Positions 1 to 8,340 of a stretch of DNA of 64,000 bases are shown one piece after another. Both the position numbers and the translations under genes were made by a program. Each line of letters opens with the position of its first letter. The stretch's first letter is position 1. Source of the stretch: Alphaproteobacteria bacterium (lineage in GTDB: Bacteria; Pseudomonadota; Alphaproteobacteria; Micropepsales; Micropepsaceae); assembly GCA_016792785.1 (NCBI GenBank), contig JAEUML010000226.1, positions 1-64,000 of the forward strand, written 5' to 3'. Below the pieces are notes generated by a model. It searched no databases and was not told the origin of the DNA. It saw nothing but the letters and a program-made list of their open reading frames with translations.

Positions 1-308
1 AGCGCGGCGTAGAACATCGTCTGCAGCCAGCGCCATGGCAGCAGGCGTTCGGCCAGCGTGCGCATCGCGGCGGAGGCGCGCGTGAATAGAAGTACCAGCG
101 CCACGCCCATCGCGTAGAGCGCATCGACCAGGATCAGCCAATAGCCGCCCTCGAAGTAGGCGTCCGACTTCGCGCGAGCCTCACCGGAGACGGTGGCAAG
201 GTAAGCCTCGGTCGCGGCCTTCGGATCGAAGTCGGCGGCGTGTGCGACGGCGGCGAAGATCATCCAGCTGAATGCCGCCAGCATCGTGAGCGCGATGCGC
301 TTCGTCAT
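1..308 (-). CDS. M48-family (Ste24/CAAX protease-like) metallopeptidase, N-terminal part only
   Basis: The gene runs off the left edge, so only about the first 102 residues are present. The protein opens with a hydrophobic signal or anchor segment ending near AHA. A stretch rich in A/E/R follows (AYLATVSGEARAKSD), then FEGGYW and a second hydrophobic helix. This matches the N-terminal membrane domain that precedes the zinc-protease domain in bacterial M48 CAAX-protease-like proteins, which act in the inner membrane. The HExxH catalytic motif would lie outside the window, so activity cannot be judged. The ATG at 308 is preceded by a G-rich Shine-Dalgarno (GGGGGAA). The assignment rests on remembered family similarity. 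Confidence 0.7.
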   Translation of the reverse strand, partial: MTKRIALTMLAAFSWMIFAAVAHAADFDPKAATEAYLATVSGEARAKSDAYFEGGYWLILVDALYAMGVALVLLFTRASAAMRTLAERLLPWRWLQTMFYAA

Positions 309-439
309 TGTCGTTTCCCCCATGTCCCCTTGGAGGGCATCTTAAAGCGTGCTGGGCCGGTGTCTTGCGGCGCGGATGACGCATGGCGCGGCCTCACGCG
401 TTGTTGACCGTTGGTCACCCTGGACTTAAGTCATTTGCC

Positions 440-628
440 ATGAGCGAAAAGGACATCGCCGAACGGATCGCCGCCGCCGCGCAACGCGCGCTTGCGGAGG
501 CCGAGGCGCGGCGCGCCGAGGAGGCGAAGTCCAAGGTCGAACGGCCCAAAGAGATCGGCGGGCGCGGCGGCCTTGACCCCACGCGCTATGGCGACTGGGA
601 GAGCAAAGGGATCGTTAGCGACTTTTGA
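440..628 (+). CDS. DUF1674 / succinate dehydrogenase assembly factor 4-like protein
   Basis: A 62-residue protein. The first half is charged and Ala/Glu-rich and probably helical. The C-terminus carries the family signature PKEIGGRGGLDPTRYGDWE and ends in SDF. DUF1674 proteins are small, typical of alphaproteobacteria and mitochondria, and their eukaryotic members (SDHAF4) help to mature flavinylated succinate dehydrogenase. I chose the ATG at 440 because the family is short and the reading-frame extension back to 383 has no family character. It is probably monocistronic. Identity is fairly sure; function is by homology. Confidence 0.85.
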   Translation: MSEKDIAERIAAAAQRALAEAEARRAEEAKSKVERPKEIGGRGGLDPTRYGDWESKGIVSDF

Positions 629-834
629 ATCGGGCGGCCCACGCCGGATTAACCGTTGCGCCCACGAACAAATGCCGAACCTCGAGCACGGAGCATTTCC
701 AGTTCTCCACGTCGAAGACGCCATGCTGGTTGCGCGTCCCTGCTAAGCTTGCCCCTTGAAGGAATTTCGACTTGTCGACGCCGACAAGTCCGAAGACCCG
801 CCACCATTCGACGATACTTGCCGATGAGCCACGC

Positions 835-2643
835 ATGCAGAGATTCCTGAGCGAACTTCAGCGGCGCAAGGTGTTGCGCGTGGCCTCGGGTTACGTGGTG
901 GCGGGTTGGGTGGTCCTGCAGGTGGCGCTGTCGCTGCAGGCGGCGATGAAGCTGCCCGATTGGTTTTCGACCATGATCTTGTCGTTGCTGATCATCGGCT
1001 TTCCCATTGCGGTCGTGGTCAGCTGGTTCTTTGAGTTCACGCCCGACGGCATCAGGCGAACCGTTCCGACGGCCGAGGTAGCGCGCTTCAAGCCGCAGAC
1101 GACGGACTTCGCCTTGGCGGCGGCGTTGGTGCTGGTGCTGGCCGCAGTGATGGTGCAACTCACGACGCCTCCTACGGGCGTCACAATAGCGGTTACGCCG
1201 ACGGTCGAGCCCGCGGCCTCCACCGCCTCGATCGCGGTGCTGCCCTTCGCCGATCTCTCGCCTGCCAAGGACCAGTCGTATTTCTCCGACGGCATGGCGG
1301 AGGAAATTCTGAACGTGCTCGCCAAGGTCAAAGGGCTCGATGTCGCCTCGCGCACGTCGTCCTTCCAGTTCAAGGACCAAGAACTCGGCATCCCCGAAAT
1401 CGCCAAGAAACTGAGCGTCCGCCACGTCGTCGAAGGTTCAGTCCGCAAAGCAGGCACGACGATCCGCATCACCGCCCAGCTCATCGACACGCAGACCGAC
1501 CGGAATCTCTGGTCCGACACGTTCGACCGCCCGCTGACGACGGACAACATCTTCGCGATTCAAGACGAAATCGCCCAAGCCATCGTCAAGGCGTTGAACC
1601 AGACGATGGGCATCAGCGCCGTAGCGGAGCAAGTGGCTGTCGCGCCCATTACAGAAAACTTGACCGCCTACGATCTGTTCCTGCAAGCCCGGCCACTATT
1701 TTCGGCGCGCCTAAACCTCGACAAGGCCGACCAACTTCTGGCTCGCGCCGTCCAGCAGGACCCCAGATTCGCGAACGCATGGGAGCTTCGAGCGGCGTTG
1801 CAGGCGCTGATGGTTGACTACGGCTACTCGAATGCCTCTCGGGCAGAAGTTGTCCAGCGTACCGTCGAGTTCGCGAACCGGGCGCTCGCCATCAACCCGC
1901 AAAGCGCCATGGCCATCGCGGTGCTCGCCAAATTGAAAATGGACGATGCGGAAGCCCAACGCGAACGTGGCGACTACGAAGCGATCATCGCCGACTTTGA
2001 CCGCGCAGTTGCGATTGACCCGCGCAACGCCACCGCACTCAACTGGCGCGGACTCAGCTATGGCGATGTTGGAAACCTCAAGGCGTCGCTGGCAAGCTAC
2101 AACCAATGCATCGAGGCCGAGCCCTACTATGCGACGTGCGTCGTAAACCAGGTCGGCATTCTCGCCGCCATGGGGCGGGATGAGGAAGCGCTGGCGGCTT
2201 ATCGCAGGGCGCTCGACGCCGGCGCGGTGAGTTTCTATTTCTCACTCAATTTGTTGGCGCGCACTGGCCAAGAGTACGAGTTCAAGATCATGACCGGCTC
2301 GCCACGATTCCTCTTGGGCTGGCGGCGTCACGACGAACTCTATGAAGCCTTCCGGCATCCGGAGCGCACCTACCCGGAATTGATCGCCGACATCCGCCGG
2401 TTCAACGAAAAGAAAACCGAACCTCTGGTCAAAGACGACCTTGTCGAGCTGCTCGTCCCGCTTGGCTTCTACGATCTCGAGCCCGTCTCCAGCATACTTT
2501 GGGACGCCTCCTTTGCCGGGTACAGGCGCTCGGAACAGTTCAAGGCCAGAATGAAGAACTCCGGCGTCTCCGACTACTGGCGCAAGCACGGCTTCCCACG
2601 GCAGTGCAAGCCGGTTGGCACCGACGATTTCGCGTGCAACTGA
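835..2643 (+). CDS. TolB-domain / TPR membrane protein
   Basis: A 602-residue protein. The N-terminus (MQRFLSELQRRKVLRVASGY) matches the usual opening of alphaproteobacterial TolB-TPR proteins, so I start at ATG 835 rather than at an in-frame TTG at 772. There are three likely membrane helices at about residues 15-35, 44-66 and 93-110. A TolB-N-like domain follows (AVLPFADLSP, FSDGMAEEILN, VEGSVRK, LWSDTFDR), and the C-terminal half is TPR-like. Homologues often replace the three-helix head with a winged helix or a cyclase domain. The exact role is unknown; sensing or scaffolding is an inference. The next gene, of similar build, starts 6 nt downstream, so the two are probably co-transcribed. 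Confidence 0.8.
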   Translation: MQRFLSELQRRKVLRVASGYVVAGWVVLQVALSLQAAMKLPDWFSTMILSLLIIGFPIAVVVSWFFEFTPDGIRRTVPTAEVARFKPQTTDFALAAALVLVLAAVMVQLTTPPTGVTIAVTPTVEPAASTASIAVLPFADLSPAKDQSYFSDGMAEEILNVLAKVKGLDVASRTSSFQFKDQELGIPEIAKKLSVRHVVEGSVRKAGTTIRITAQLIDTQTDRNLWSDTFDRPLTTDNIFAIQDEIAQAIVKALNQTMGISAVAEQVAVAPITENLTAYDLFLQARPLFSARLNLDKADQLLARAVQQDPRFANAWELRAALQALMVDYGYSNASRAEVVQRTVEFANRALAINPQSAMAIAVLAKLKMDDAEAQRERGDYEAIIADFDRAVAIDPRNATALNWRGLSYGDVGNLKASLASYNQCIEAEPYYATCVVNQVGILAAMGRDEEALAAYRRALDAGAVSFYFSLNLLARTGQEYEFKIMTGSPRFLLGWRRHDELYEAFRHPERTYPELIADIRRFNEKKTEPLVKDDLVELLVPLGFYDLEPVSSILWDASFAGYRRSEQFKARMKNSGVSDYWRKHGFPRQCKPVGTDDFACN

Positions 2644-2649
2644 TTGACG

Positions 2650-4662
2650 ATGTCGTCCGACACCACGCGCAAACTCGCCACCATCGTGGCTCTCGACGTC
2701 GCCGGGTATTCCGCGCGGACGGAGGTTGACGAGGCGCGCACGACGTCGGAGGTGGCGGCGCTGCGGAAGGTGATCGAGGGGATCGCGGCGAAACACGGCG
2801 GGCGGGTGTTCAACACCGCAGGCGATGGATTCATGCTGGAATTCGGGTCGAGCCTCGCCGCTGTCGAAGCGGCAGCCGAACTCGCCTCGACCTGCGAACC
2901 CAAGGTCCGCGTCGGGGTCCACCTTGGTGACGTCGTCGTGCAGTCGAACGGCGACTTGCTCGGCCACGGCGTCAACGTTGCAGCGCGGTTGATGGCGCAG
3001 TCGCAGCCTGGTGCCGCGTTGGTCTCGGCGACGGTGCGTCAGACGATCCGGGGACCCATCGCCGAACGGTTGGTGTCGCGCGGGAGCCTCAAGCTCGACA
3101 AGATGGCCGAGGTCATCGAGGCGTTTGCGCTCGGCACGGCGCCGACGCCGTTACACGCTGCACCACCCACCAAGGACGCCGAGCCGCTTTTGACCGTATT
3201 GCCGTTCGACAATCTCTCCACCGATCCGGAGATGCAGTTCTTCTCCGACGGTGTGTCGGAGGAGATCATTCAACGCCTGTCGCGCGGCGGGAAGTTGAAG
3301 GTCATCGGCCGCACGTCGAGCTTTCAGTTTCGCGGCGAGAAGAAAGGCGAAGCGGCGCGCGTGCTGAAATGCAGCCACGTGCTGGACGGCTCGGTCCGCC
3401 GCGCGGGCGGGCGCGTTCGCATTGCCGCGCATCTCGTCGAAGCCTCGTCGCAGACGACGCTGTGGTCCGACCGTTACGACCGCGGGCTCGAGGACACGTT
3501 TGCGGTGCAGGACGAAATCTCAGAATCGATTTCGGAGGCGCTGCATCAGACGTTCACGCGCGCTGCCACCAAGTCGGTCGATCCGGATGCCTATGATCTG
3601 TACCTGCGCACGACGGCGAAATCCTACGCACCGGACGAGGTGCGCACGCACATCGCCTTGCTTGAAGAGTGCGTGAAACGAGCGCCGCACTTCGGCGCAG
3701 CCTGGGGGCGTCTTGCCCACCTGCGGGCGTTCCTGCGCACGTACGAGCCTTACGCCGCCCGGGCTTCGACCGCGGCACGTGTTGGCCAAGAGGCGCAACG
3801 CGCGCTTGCCGCCGATCCGCAGGACATGCCGGCATTGCTCGCCGAGCTATTGATCGTGCCGCCCTTTGGGAGCTTTGCGGAACTCGATGCGGCGCTCGAC
3901 CGCTTGCGTCGCTTGCCCGACAGCTTGGGGGGCAAGTTCTGGACCGGCGCCTTCTCGCGCGCCTTGGGGCGCATCGCAGAGGCTCTGGAAGACACCGAGC
4001 TTACCTATACGCTCGACACGTTGAATATCCTGGCCGCCAATCAGCTTTCGTTGGCGCGCATGGCCGCCGGCCGGTACGAGGGCGTTGTCAGCCTGCTTGA
4101 GGACTTGATGGCGCGCTCGCCCGACATGCATTTTGCCGTGGGCAATCTGATGCGCGCGCAGGCATTTCTCGGCAATTGGGACGCTGTCGACCGCCTGCTC
4201 GATCCGCTGTCGAACCGGCCTCTGCGGGAGTTGCAGGACGGCGTGCTGTTCATCAACACCAAGCGCGACCCGTCGCCTTCGAATGTCGGCCGGATGCGCG
4301 AACGGCTGCTCGCGCGCTATGAAGCGACCGGCGGGGTCGAAGTCTCGCAGCTTGTCTATGCCGCCCATGTGGGCCTGACCGACGACGTGTTTCGTCTGGC
4401 CGAAACGGCAAGGCTCGGGCCGCGCGGCGCCAGTGACGACGTCCTCGGCGTGGACGCGTATCGCACCGGATTGCTGTTCTGGAATGACATGCCCGAGATC
4501 AGGAACGATCCGCGCTTCGTTCGTTTGTGCGCGCGTCTCGGCCTTGTCGAGTTTTGGCTGCAAAGCGGCAAATGGCCCGATTGCGCGGACCAAGTGCCAT
4601 ACGACTTCAGGACCGCGTGCGAGAGCGCCCGCGCGATCGCGAAGGAGCGTTTCAACTTCTGA
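2650..4662 (+). CDS. Class III adenylate/guanylate cyclase-like domain fused to TolB/TPR region
   Basis: A 670-residue protein. Residues 8-165 resemble a class III cyclase catalytic domain. Both metal-binding aspartates are present (D16 in ALDVAGYS, D59 in AGDGF), as are the second substrate residue (D102) and transition-state residues N109 and R113 (VNVAARL). The lysine normally found just before the GDG motif is Asn55, so cyclase activity or base specificity is doubtful. Residues 175-290 form a TolB-N-like domain (FSDGVSEEI, GRTSSFQF, LDGSVRRAG), followed by a TPR-like C-terminus. There is no membrane helix, unlike its upstream neighbour. I use ATG 2650; an in-frame TTG lies directly after the upstream stop. 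Confidence 0.8.
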   Translation: MSSDTTRKLATIVALDVAGYSARTEVDEARTTSEVAALRKVIEGIAAKHGGRVFNTAGDGFMLEFGSSLAAVEAAAELASTCEPKVRVGVHLGDVVVQSNGDLLGHGVNVAARLMAQSQPGAALVSATVRQTIRGPIAERLVSRGSLKLDKMAEVIEAFALGTAPTPLHAAPPTKDAEPLLTVLPFDNLSTDPEMQFFSDGVSEEIIQRLSRGGKLKVIGRTSSFQFRGEKKGEAARVLKCSHVLDGSVRRAGGRVRIAAHLVEASSQTTLWSDRYDRGLEDTFAVQDEISESISEALHQTFTRAATKSVDPDAYDLYLRTTAKSYAPDEVRTHIALLEECVKRAPHFGAAWGRLAHLRAFLRTYEPYAARASTAARVGQEAQRALAADPQDMPALLAELLIVPPFGSFAELDAALDRLRRLPDSLGGKFWTGAFSRALGRIAEALEDTELTYTLDTLNILAANQLSLARMAAGRYEGVVSLLEDLMARSPDMHFAVGNLMRAQAFLGNWDAVDRLLDPLSNRPLRELQDGVLFINTKRDPSPSNVGRMRERLLARYEATGGVEVSQLVYAAHVGLTDDVFRLAETARLGPRGASDDVLGVDAYRTGLLFWNDMPEIRNDPRFVRLCARLGLVEFWLQSGKWPDCADQVPYDFRTACESARAIAKERFNF

Positions 4663-4728
4663 CCGTTCCACGGAGCTGGAACGCGAGCTGTGCCAGCAGC
4701 TATGGTCGATCCGCCATCGGAGAATCAC

Positions 4729-5064
4729 ATGCTGCGCGTTCTTTCCATCGGTTTTGCCTTGCTGTCGGCCACAGCCGCGACACTTCACGCTGCACCTCAG
4801 CGCGCAGCGCTTGATTTCTCAACCGAACCGGATGAGACGGGCGACGTGTTCGCTATCTCCGTGGAGTCGCGCTATGGCGATCCCATCAGCATCGCCGACG
4901 CCGTCGCAGACCTGCGCGCGGCCGGCATGACGTGTACGCAAGACGCGTCGCCGACCTGCACCAAATCGGTCAGCGCCAACGGCTGTACTTACACCTTCGT
5001 CGCGACCATCACGGGCACGCCCGACCGCGCGGTCGTGCGCGGCGCAACGCGAATGGTGTGCTGA
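4729..5064 (+). CDS. Small secreted protein of unknown function
   Basis: A 111-residue protein with a clear Sec signal peptide (MLRVLSIGFALLSATAATLHA, cleavage probably after HAA). The mature part is small and acidic with several cysteines near the C-terminus (MTCTQDASPTC, SANGCTYTF, and a terminal MVC), which suggests disulphides in the periplasm. I start at ATG 4729, preceded by CGGAGAATC; the reading frame also extends back to 4690, but that would bury the signal peptide. I recognise no family. It follows the cyclase-like gene by 66 nt and converges on a TetR gene. Confidence 0.6.
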   Translation: MLRVLSIGFALLSATAATLHAAPQRAALDFSTEPDETGDVFAISVESRYGDPISIADAVADLRAAGMTCTQDASPTCTKSVSANGCTYTFVATITGTPDRAVVRGATRMVC

Positions 5065-5079
5065 AGGCGATTTCGAGCG

Positions 5080-5679
5080 CTAACCGGCGCAGAGCAGGTC
5101 GACGCCTTCGCGGATCATGGCTTTGAGGTCGCGCTTGGGCGTGCCGGCGCGGGCGCGGAGCGCGAGGCTGTGGAGGATCGCGCCTGCGATCTCGGCGCGG
5201 GCGCGGGCGGCACGTTCGGGCAGGGTGCGCTTGAAGCGGTGGAAGAATGCCTCGTCGGCGGCGTCGATCATCGCCTTGAGGCCTTCGCGCACGTCGGCGC
5301 TCTCGACCGCTTCGGACGGCATCGTGCAGACTGCCAGGCAGCCGCGCGGTCCGTGTGCGCCAGAAAGGTAAAGTTCGACGCCCGCCTCGTAGAACGCGGT
5401 CAGTTCTTCGCGCAGCGAGCGTGATCCGCTCATCTTTGCGGTGACCGCAGCGCGCAAATCTTCGGCGAAGAGGGCGACCGCGCGTAGATAGAGGTCGCGC
5501 TTGTCGCCGAAGGCGGCGGCGAGGCTCGGCCGCGCGACGCCCGTCTTTTCCGCGATCGCATCGAGCGAGACATTGGCGAGGCCCTTGTCCCAGAACGCAT
5601 CGCGGGCGGCGGCCACCACGGCGCGCTCGTCGAAGGCGCGGGGGCGGCCTCGAGGCTTTGCGTCATTTTTATGCGGCAT
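5080..5679 (-). CDS. TetR/AcrR-family transcriptional regulator
   Basis: A 199-residue protein. The N-terminal helix-turn-helix is evident (FDERAVVAAARDAFWDKG, VSLDAIAEKTGVARPSLAAAFGDKRDLY) and the rest is a helical ligand domain. I start at ATG 5679, with AAGGA about 10 nt upstream; a longer reading frame begins at 5718. The gene is divergent from a glutathione S-transferase gene, and two matching palindromes lie between and across the two starts, one overlapping this start codon. That arrangement suggests autoregulation and control of the transferase; the ligand is unknown. Confidence 0.88.
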   Translation of the reverse strand: MPHKNDAKPRGRPRAFDERAVVAAARDAFWDKGLANVSLDAIAEKTGVARPSLAAAFGDKRDLYLRAVALFAEDLRAAVTAKMSGSRSLREELTAFYEAGVELYLSGAHGPRGCLAVCTMPSEAVESADVREGLKAMIDAADEAFFHRFKRTLPERAARARAEIAGAILHSLALRARAGTPKRDLKAMIREGVDLLCAG

Positions 5680-5685
5680 CGCAAA
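5670..5685. promoter_or_regulatory. Candidate TetR operator 1 (TATGCG-gcat-CGCAAA)
   Basis: An inverted repeat with arms TGCG/CGCA spans the start codon of the divergent TetR gene. It shares the core ATGCGGYRTCGCA with the palindrome at 5722-5737; the centres are 52 bp apart. Binding there would block translation-proximal transcription of the regulator. Seen directly; the regulator assignment is inference. Confidence 0.5.
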
Positions 5686-5721
5686 TAATCCTTGACCCGG
5701 CACATCGATCCGCGTCATTTA

Positions 5722-5737
5722 TATGCGGTGTCGCATA
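5722..5737. promoter_or_regulatory. Candidate TetR operator 2 (TATGCG-gtgt-CGCATA)
   Basis: A perfect 6-bp inverted repeat around a 4-bp centre, 22 bp before the glutathione S-transferase start. A TTGACC element at 5692-5697 upstream could be its -35, placing this palindrome at or just after the -10 region. It is the better of the two copies and fits repression of the transferase gene by the neighbouring TetR. Confidence 0.55.
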
Positions 5738-5759
5738 CAAATCAAGCCGGGAGACGATC

Positions 5760-6380
5760 ATGGAGCTGTTCTTTTCGCCGTTGTCCTGCTCGCTGGCGAG
5801 CCGTATCGCGATTTACGAGGCAGGGCTCGAGGCAGGTTTCCACAAGGTGACGCTGTCGACGAAGCGGCTCGACGACGGCCGCGACTATCTTTCGATCAAC
5901 CCGAAAGGGCAGGTGCCGGCGCTCAAGCGCAACGACGGGACAATGCTGACGGAAGGGCCCGCCGTGCTGCAGTACATCGCCGATCTGGACCCGCAGGGGC
6001 GGCTTGCGCCCAAGGCCGGTACGGCGGCGCGCTATGAGTTGCAGCAATGGTTGAACTACATCGCGACGGAAGTGCACAAGGCGGTGTTCTACATGATCTT
6101 CAATCCGGCGAGCCCGCCGGAGGTGAAGGCGTTCGCGCGCGACCAACTCCTGCCCGCGCGCTACCGGTTCCTGTCAGCGCACCTGGAAGGCCGCGAGTTC
6201 CTGCTCGATTCGTTTTCGGTGGCCGATGCCTATCTCGTGACGTCGCTCAATTGGGCGCGGCCCGCGGGCGTCGATCTTCGCGCGTGGCCGGTGCTTGCCG
6301 CCTACCACAAGCGGCTCTCCGCGCGGCCGGCCGTCGCGCGCGCGGTCAGCGAAGAACTGGCGCTGCGCGACGCGGCGTAA
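5760..6380 (+). CDS. Glutathione S-transferase family protein (beta-class-like)
   Basis: A 206-residue protein, the usual length. The thioredoxin-like N-domain begins MELFFSPLSCSLASRIAIYEAG; the cysteine at residue 10 in SCSLAS matches the catalytic Cys of beta-class bacterial transferases. The cis-proline and glutathione gamma-glutamyl contact are seen in GQVPAL and in EGPAVLQYIAD. The C-terminal domain is helical. These enzymes conjugate glutathione to electrophiles in the cytoplasm. It is divergent from a TetR gene, so induction by a xenobiotic or metabolite is likely. The ATG at 5760 follows GGGAGACG. Confidence 0.88.
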   Translation: MELFFSPLSCSLASRIAIYEAGLEAGFHKVTLSTKRLDDGRDYLSINPKGQVPALKRNDGTMLTEGPAVLQYIADLDPQGRLAPKAGTAARYELQQWLNYIATEVHKAVFYMIFNPASPPEVKAFARDQLLPARYRFLSAHLEGREFLLDSFSVADAYLVTSLNWARPAGVDLRAWPVLAAYHKRLSARPAVARAVSEELALRDAA

Positions 6381-6462
6381 GGGATGTAGAGGGTCTCGTC
6401 GGGGCCGCGCGCGTTGCGGTATGTTTGAGCAACGCGTTTGAAGTTATCGGCGAGGATGGAGC

Positions 6463-7083
6463 GTGGCGAAGGGGCGAACCTCGGTTGGGGCAACCGTCGG
6501 CGTCGCCGAGCATGGCAACTCGGCGATCCTGGTCACGATTGCGCCCGACGGGCAGCTTCTCGATCGCCGGCGCGTCGACCTTACGCGCGATCTGCCGACG
6601 CATCCCTACCACCACGAAGGATCGTGGGCGGTGGGACGCTATGTCGACAGCCCATGGGCAAAGCAGACAACGATGGCCGAAGCGGTGGCGCTGGTCGCGC
6701 GCGTGCGCGAGGCGGCGGCGCGGGGAGCGCGTGAAGCGCTCGAAGCGCTGGCGGCCTCGGTGCCATCACCGATCGCGCGTATCGCCATTCGCGCGTGTCC
6801 GCCGCTTCCCGCGACGACGGAGGAACGCATCACCGACACGGGCGCGGCGAACGTCGCCGACTCCGTGATGTATCGCGAGACGCTTGCCGCTGCTGCCGAG
6901 GCACGCGGCTGGTCGGTCTTCTGGTACGACCGCGCGAGCGTATTTCGCGATGCTGCGAAGGCGGTCGGCAGCCAAGACATCGACGAACTCCTGCGCGTGA
7001 TGGGGCGGGCGGCCGGGCCGCCTTGGCAGGCAAAGCACAAGCTTGCGGGGGCAGCTGCGTTCGCCGCCACACGGCCTCGGTGA
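6463..7083 (+). CDS. Conserved hypothetical protein
   Basis: A 206-residue soluble protein starting at GTG 6463, with GAGGATGGA upstream. The N-terminal half has a beta-rich pattern (VGVAEHGNSAILVTIAPDG, LDRRRVDL). The middle has PYHHEGSW, and a long Ala/Arg-rich helix follows (VALVARVREAAARGAREAL). Near the C-terminus comes YRETLAAAAEARGWSVFWYD, which resembles a segment seen in uncharacterised actinobacterial and proteobacterial proteins. No catalytic motif is recognisable and I assign no function. It stands alone between a transferase gene and a pirin gene. Confidence 0.65.
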   Translation: MAKGRTSVGATVGVAEHGNSAILVTIAPDGQLLDRRRVDLTRDLPTHPYHHEGSWAVGRYVDSPWAKQTTMAEAVALVARVREAAARGAREALEALAASVPSPIARIAIRACPPLPATTEERITDTGAANVADSVMYRETLAAAAEARGWSVFWYDRASVFRDAAKAVGSQDIDELLRVMGRAAGPPWQAKHKLAGAAAFAATRPR

Positions 7084-7194
7084 TGTTCCGTGGCGGCCTC
7101 GATCACGGCTTCTTGTCGAAGCCGGTGACAGGCTTAGATATCTGCCAACGAAACCAAATTCCTGGGCCAGAGCCCAGCGCAGCGGAGGCATCCC

Positions 7195-7899
7195 ATGACA
7201 CTGACCCTCAGACGCGCCGAAGATCGCGGCCGGGCTGATTTCGGCTGGCTGGACAGCAAGCATACGTTTTCGTTCGGGCACTATTTCGATGCATCGCACA
7301 TGGGCTTTGGCCCCTTGCGCGTCATCAACGACGACCGGGTCGCCGCGGGCGGCGGGTTCCCGACCCATCCGCACAGCGACATGGAGATCATCTCCTATGT
7401 GTTGGAGGGCGCGCTCGAGCACAAAGACAGTCTGGGCACGGGCTCGGTGATCCGGCCCGGCGACGTGCAACGCATGTCGGCCGGCACCGGCATCCGCCAC
7501 AGCGAGTTCAACGCGTCGAAGACGGCGCCGGTGCACTTCCTGCAGATCTGGATCATACCGGAGCAGAAGGGCTTGCAGCCGAGCTATGAGCAAAAGGCGT
7601 TCGCCGCGGCCGAGAAGGACGGCAAGCTTCGGCTGGTCGCCTCGCACGACGGGCGCGAAGGGTCCGTCACCGTGCATCGCGACGCCGACGTCTATGCAAC
7701 GTTGCTGAGCGGCAGCCAGCGCGTCGAGCATCGCGTGCGCGAAGGGCGCGGCGCATGGCTGCAAGTAGCTCGCGGTACGCTGCTGGCGAACGGCGAGGCG
7801 CTGCGCCCCGGCGACGGCGTATCGTTCACCGGGCCGGGCGTGGTGTCGTTGAGTGACGGCGAAGACGCCGAGGTACTGCTGTTCGATATGGCGATGTGA
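7195..7899 (+). CDS. Pirin-family bicupin (YhhW/quercetinase-like)
   Basis: A 234-residue protein. The N-terminal cupin holds the metal ligands in HPHSDMEIISYVLEGALEH and the motif GDVQRMSAGTGIRHSE, both typical of pirins. The second half is a degenerate cupin. Bacterial members such as YhhW bind a metal and can oxidise quercetin in vitro; the physiological substrate is unclear. The start at ATG 7195 has a strong GGAGG 7 nt upstream. The gene converges on a small membrane-protein gene with no gap. Confidence 0.9.
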   Translation: MTLTLRRAEDRGRADFGWLDSKHTFSFGHYFDASHMGFGPLRVINDDRVAAGGGFPTHPHSDMEIISYVLEGALEHKDSLGTGSVIRPGDVQRMSAGTGIRHSEFNASKTAPVHFLQIWIIPEQKGLQPSYEQKAFAAAEKDGKLRLVASHDGREGSVTVHRDADVYATLLSGSQRVEHRVREGRGAWLQVARGTLLANGEALRPGDGVSFTGPGVVSLSDGEDAEVLLFDMAM

Positions 7900-8340
7900 C
7901 TATTCCGGCCAATCGTCGCCGACGGCTTTCGCCAGCTTGTCGGCGACGGCGGCGCGGATGGCGAGTGTGCCGACGCGCGGCTCGCCGAACGTCAGCTCGG
8001 CGAGCTTTTCAAAGAAGCCGTCCTTGCGCTCCACGCGGATCTCTTCCCACGGCACGAAGAAGTCGCGGGAGAAGGGCCCGAGCAGCCTGATGACGCCGAC
8101 GCGCAAGCCCGAACGGCAAGCACTGAGCGTCAGCGCGCCGCGATAACGCGAACGAAGCGGACCCATGAAGCCGGCCTGCCACGTCAAGCGCAGCAGCGCC
8201 GGCTCTTTGCGATCGGGATAGCGCCGCGCCAATGCGTACCAACCCGACATGAAGCCAATCAGCGTGGTCACGGCGAGCCAAAAGCCCGCGAAGACCAGTG
8301 GAAATCCAGCGCCAGCAATCCACGGCCAAAGATCGTTCAT
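7900..8340 (-). CDS. Small membrane protein of unknown function
   Basis: A 146-residue protein with one strong N-terminal membrane helix (IAGAGFPLVFAGFWLAVTTL region) and a basic, soluble remainder. FFVPWEEIRVERKDGFFEK looks like a PH-like or bPH beta strand pattern, suggesting a membrane-anchored sensor or scaffold, but this is weak. Its ATG overlaps the stop of the upstream phosphatase gene by 4 nt (ATGA), so the two are translationally coupled. Confidence 0.65.
   Translation of the reverse strand: MNDLWPWIAGAGFPLVFAGFWLAVTTLIGFMSGWYALARRYPDRKEPALLRLTWQAGFMGPLRSRYRGALTLSACRSGLRVGVIRLLGPFSRDFFVPWEEIRVERKDGFFEKLAELTFGEPRVGTLAIRAAVADKLAKAVGDDWPE

Noticed and set aside
649-1425. A 258-residue minus-strand ORF antisense to the first TolB/TPR gene
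   Set aside because: Arg/His/Gln-rich composition of an antisense frame in high-GC DNA; no motif.
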